Shown here in pieces: positions 12,943-14,774 of a stretch of DNA of 14,774 nt. The translations under genes and the position numbers were made by a program. Each line of letters begins with the position of its first letter. Position 1 is the stretch's first letter. Below the pieces are notes generated by a model. The model was not told the origin of the DNA. It searched no databases and saw only the letters and a program-made list of their open reading frames with translations. This DNA comes from JBDKGV01 sp039798005 (GTDB taxonomy: Bacteria; Fibrobacterota; Fibrobacteria; UBA5070), in contig JBDKGV010000077.1 of NCBI GenBank assembly GCA_039798005.1, forward strand, positions 1-14,774, in the 5' to 3' direction.

Positions 12943-14774
12943 CGACCGCCTCCAAAGACCCGCTCCGCAGACATCACGCCGGTGACTCCGCGCAACTGCC
13001 GCAGCGTCGCTTCGACCATCTCCAAGTTCGTCACCCTGACCCGGAAACGATCGCGCACCTGGCCGCCCACCGTGGCGATCGAAGCGCGCTGGATCTCGGC
13101 ATTGACGCCTGAAAAGGCTTGGGTCAGATCACGCAGGAGGTTCGGACGGTCCCTGGCGGTGACATCGACGCCGATCTCCCAGCGTTCCTTGGCCGCATTG
13201 TCATGCCATGCGACTTCGGCAAGCCGACCATCGCGGCCCGCCAAGCGCTTTCCTTCCAAGCAATCCATCCGATGAAGGGAGATCCCCCGCCCCAAGGTCA
13301 CGTAGCCGAGAATGGGCTCGCCCGGGACCGGCTGACAGCAACCCGCGCGGATGTACGGAATCCCCCCTTGGCCCCCGACCAGGATCGCATCGCGACTCTC
13401 CTTGATTTCCGGCTCGCGACGCCGAAGCATGCGCCCGAGGACGCCGACGGTCCGGCGTGGCGGCGGCAAGGCCGGAAGCAGCGAGGCGCACTGTTCCATG
13501 GAAATGTCGCCATGCCCGATACGCTCGTAGAACTCCTCGAGAGTTCCAAGCTTGAATCGCTCCAACAACGCCTTGGCCAGTTCATCGGTCAGCTTTTCCT
13601 GCCGACGACGTGAGAGTTCGCGCCCGAACACCTCGCGACCGAGATTGCGATTGGCTTCACCCTCCACCTGACGGAGCCAGCGCCGGATGCCGTTGCGTGC
13701 CTTGGATGTCTTGACAAAGCGCAGCCAATCACGGGTCGGATGGGCGTTCTCGGAGCGCAGCACGTCCACGGTCTGGCCGGCTTGAAGGGTGGCATTCAGG
13801 GGAACCATCGCCCCGTCGACCCGCGCTCCGGCGCAGTGGAGCCCGAGTCCGGTGTGGATCTCGAAGGCGTAATCCACGGGCGTGGCCCCTTGTGGAAGCT
13901 GGACGACATCCCCGCGGGGAGTGTAGACGAAGATCTCGCTTGCCACGAGATCGCCCTGCACCATCTCCAGGAACTCCTTGGAGTTCTCGGCATCCTTCTG
14001 CCAAGTGACCAGCTGCCGGAGAAACCGGGTCTCGCTGTCGGCTTGGACCTGGGACACGTTTTCCTTGTACGCCCAGTGGGCCGCGATCCCCTCCGAGGCG
14101 ATCTTGTCCATGTCCTCGGTGCGGATCTGGATCTCCAGCCGACGTCCTTCCTGCCCCATCACGGTGGTGTGCAAGCTCTGGTACATGTTGGACTTGGGGA
14201 CGGCGATGTAGTCCTTGAAGCGTCCGGTGACCGGAGGCCATGTCGAATGGACCAGACCCAGGGATGCGTAGCAGTCATTGACGGATTCCGTCAATATCCG
14301 GACCGCATTGAGATCGTGGATCTGGTCGATCGAGGTCGCGCCCTTCTCCCGCATCTTGCGCCAGATGCTGTAGAGATGCTTGGGGCGGCCGATGACGCGC
14401 GCCTTCACCCCCATTTGGGTGAGGCGTTCCTCCAAGGGCTCGATGATCTCGCGGATCGCCTTCTCGCGTTCCTCCCGGCGTTCGGAAATTTGCGAGACGA
14501 GGTTCGCGTAGTCCTCGGGGTGCAGGTGCTTGAAGGAAAGGTCCTCGAGTTCCCACCGGATGCGCCCCATGCCGAACCGGTGCGCCAACGGCGCATAGAC
14601 TTCGATGGTCTCGGAGGCGATCCCCTTCTGACGCTCCATCTTCATGTAGCGAAGGGTCCGGAGATTGTGCAGACGGTCCGCGAACTTGATGAGAATCACG
14701 CGAGGGTCGCGTGCCATCGACAGCAGCATCTTGCGAAAGGTCTCGGCCTGTCGCAGTTCGCGGCTCTGCGAAGG
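12939..14774 (-). CDS. rel: Bifunctional (p)ppGpp synthetase/hydrolase, Rel/SpoT type (N-terminus beyond right edge)
   Basis: The visible 611 residues cover most of a long RelA/SpoT homologue, the enzyme that makes and degrades the stringent-response alarmone (p)ppGpp. Numbering from the window edge: the tail of the HD hydrolase domain carries IKFADRLHNLRTL (29-41), whose Asp is a metal ligand in active hydrolases. The synthetase domain spans about 120-240, with RPKHLYSIWRKM, then the RFKD motif (185-188) and EIQIRT (214-219). RXKD is the form found in bifunctional enzymes; monofunctional E. coli RelA has EXDD. TGS domain about 279-340, a helical region, the conserved-cysteine zinc-finger-like domain (GCCQPVPG, then HRMDC), and a C-terminal ACT domain (about 531-605). 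The first half of the HD domain, with the HDXXED site, is not in the window, so hydrolase activity is inferred. It heads the two downstream genes with 4-base overlaps. Confidence 0.93.
   Translation of the reverse strand, partial: PSQSRELRQAETFRKMLLSMARDPRVILIKFADRLHNLRTLRYMKMERQKGIASETIEVYAPLAHRFGMGRIRWELEDLSFKHLHPEDYANLVSQISERREEREKAIREIIEPLEERLTQMGVKARVIGRPKHLYSIWRKMREKGATSIDQIHDLNAVRILTESVNDCYASLGLVHSTWPPVTGRFKDYIAVPKSNMYQSLHTTVMGQEGRRLEIQIRTEDMDKIASEGIAAHWAYKENVSQVQADSETRFLRQLVTWQKDAENSKEFLEMVQGDLVASEIFVYTPRGDVVQLPQGATPVDYAFEIHTGLGLHCAGARVDGAMVPLNATLQAGQTVDVLRSENAHPTRDWLRFVKTSKARNGIRRWLRQVEGEANRNLGREVFGRELSRRRQEKLTDELAKALLERFKLGTLEEFYERIGHGDISMEQCASLLPALPPPRRTVGVLGRMLRRREPEIKESRDAILVGGQGGIPYIRAGCCQPVPGEPILGYVTLGRGISLHRMDCLEGKRLAGRDGRLAEVAWHDNAAKERWEIGVDVTARDRPNLLRDLTQAFSGVNAEIQRASIATVGGQVRDRFRVRVTNLEMVEATLRQLRGVTGVMSAERVFGGGR

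Noticed and set aside
12475..13275. A 266-residue plus-strand open frame opposite the DUF4388 gene and the end of rel
   Set aside because: The minus strand encodes the recognisable ACT domain and the DUF4388 domain here; the plus frame has no support.

Overview
The window is a compact, high-GC stretch of bacterial chromosome with 16 protein-coding genes, two of them cut by the window edges. The organism is a Gram-negative (diderm) bacterium, because it carries both inner-membrane permeases of the Lpt lipopolysaccharide export machine. GTG and TTG starts are frequent and genes overlap by 1 to 8 bases. The set of genes (one Rel-type enzyme of the RXKD class, a DUF4388 protein, a periplasmic beta-helix protein, large LptF) would suit Fibrobacterota or a related phylum, but that is an impression, not a demonstrated placement. 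I see no mobile element, CRISPR array, rRNA or tRNA.

Layout. (1) 1-3278, minus strand: lptF, lptG and a membrane-anchored GAF-domain protein (incomplete at the left edge), with overlapping ends. (2) 3308-4111, plus: a CysQ-like phosphatase, head-to-head with lptF and only 29 bases away. (3) 4126-6540, plus: a near-consensus promoter, then infC-rpmI-rplT-pheS and a strong intrinsic terminator; pheT does not follow. (4) 6543-8024: a leader of about 290 bases with a 12-bp hairpin, then argD. (5) 8090-9610, plus: a secreted protein with a long His/Ala/Pro-rich linker and a parallel beta-helix. (6) 9799-10152, minus: a single-domain rhodanese. (7) 10288-12086, plus: an M32 carboxypeptidase overlapping a small three-helix membrane protein. 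(8) 12089-14774, minus: rel (the (p)ppGpp enzyme, cut by the right edge), then a DUF4388 membrane protein and an unknown 135-residue protein, joined by 4-base overlaps.

Most of the window is housekeeping: envelope biogenesis, translation, arginine synthesis and the stringent response. The parts that deserve a second look are a repeated start-site pattern (a TAGNNT hexamer 6-8 bases before a start codon that has no Shine-Dalgarno sequence) suggesting leaderless mRNAs, the His-rich beta-helix protein, the rel-DUF4388-unknown operon, the GAF protein behind lptFG, and pheS without pheT. No clearly new multi-gene defence or mobile system is visible.
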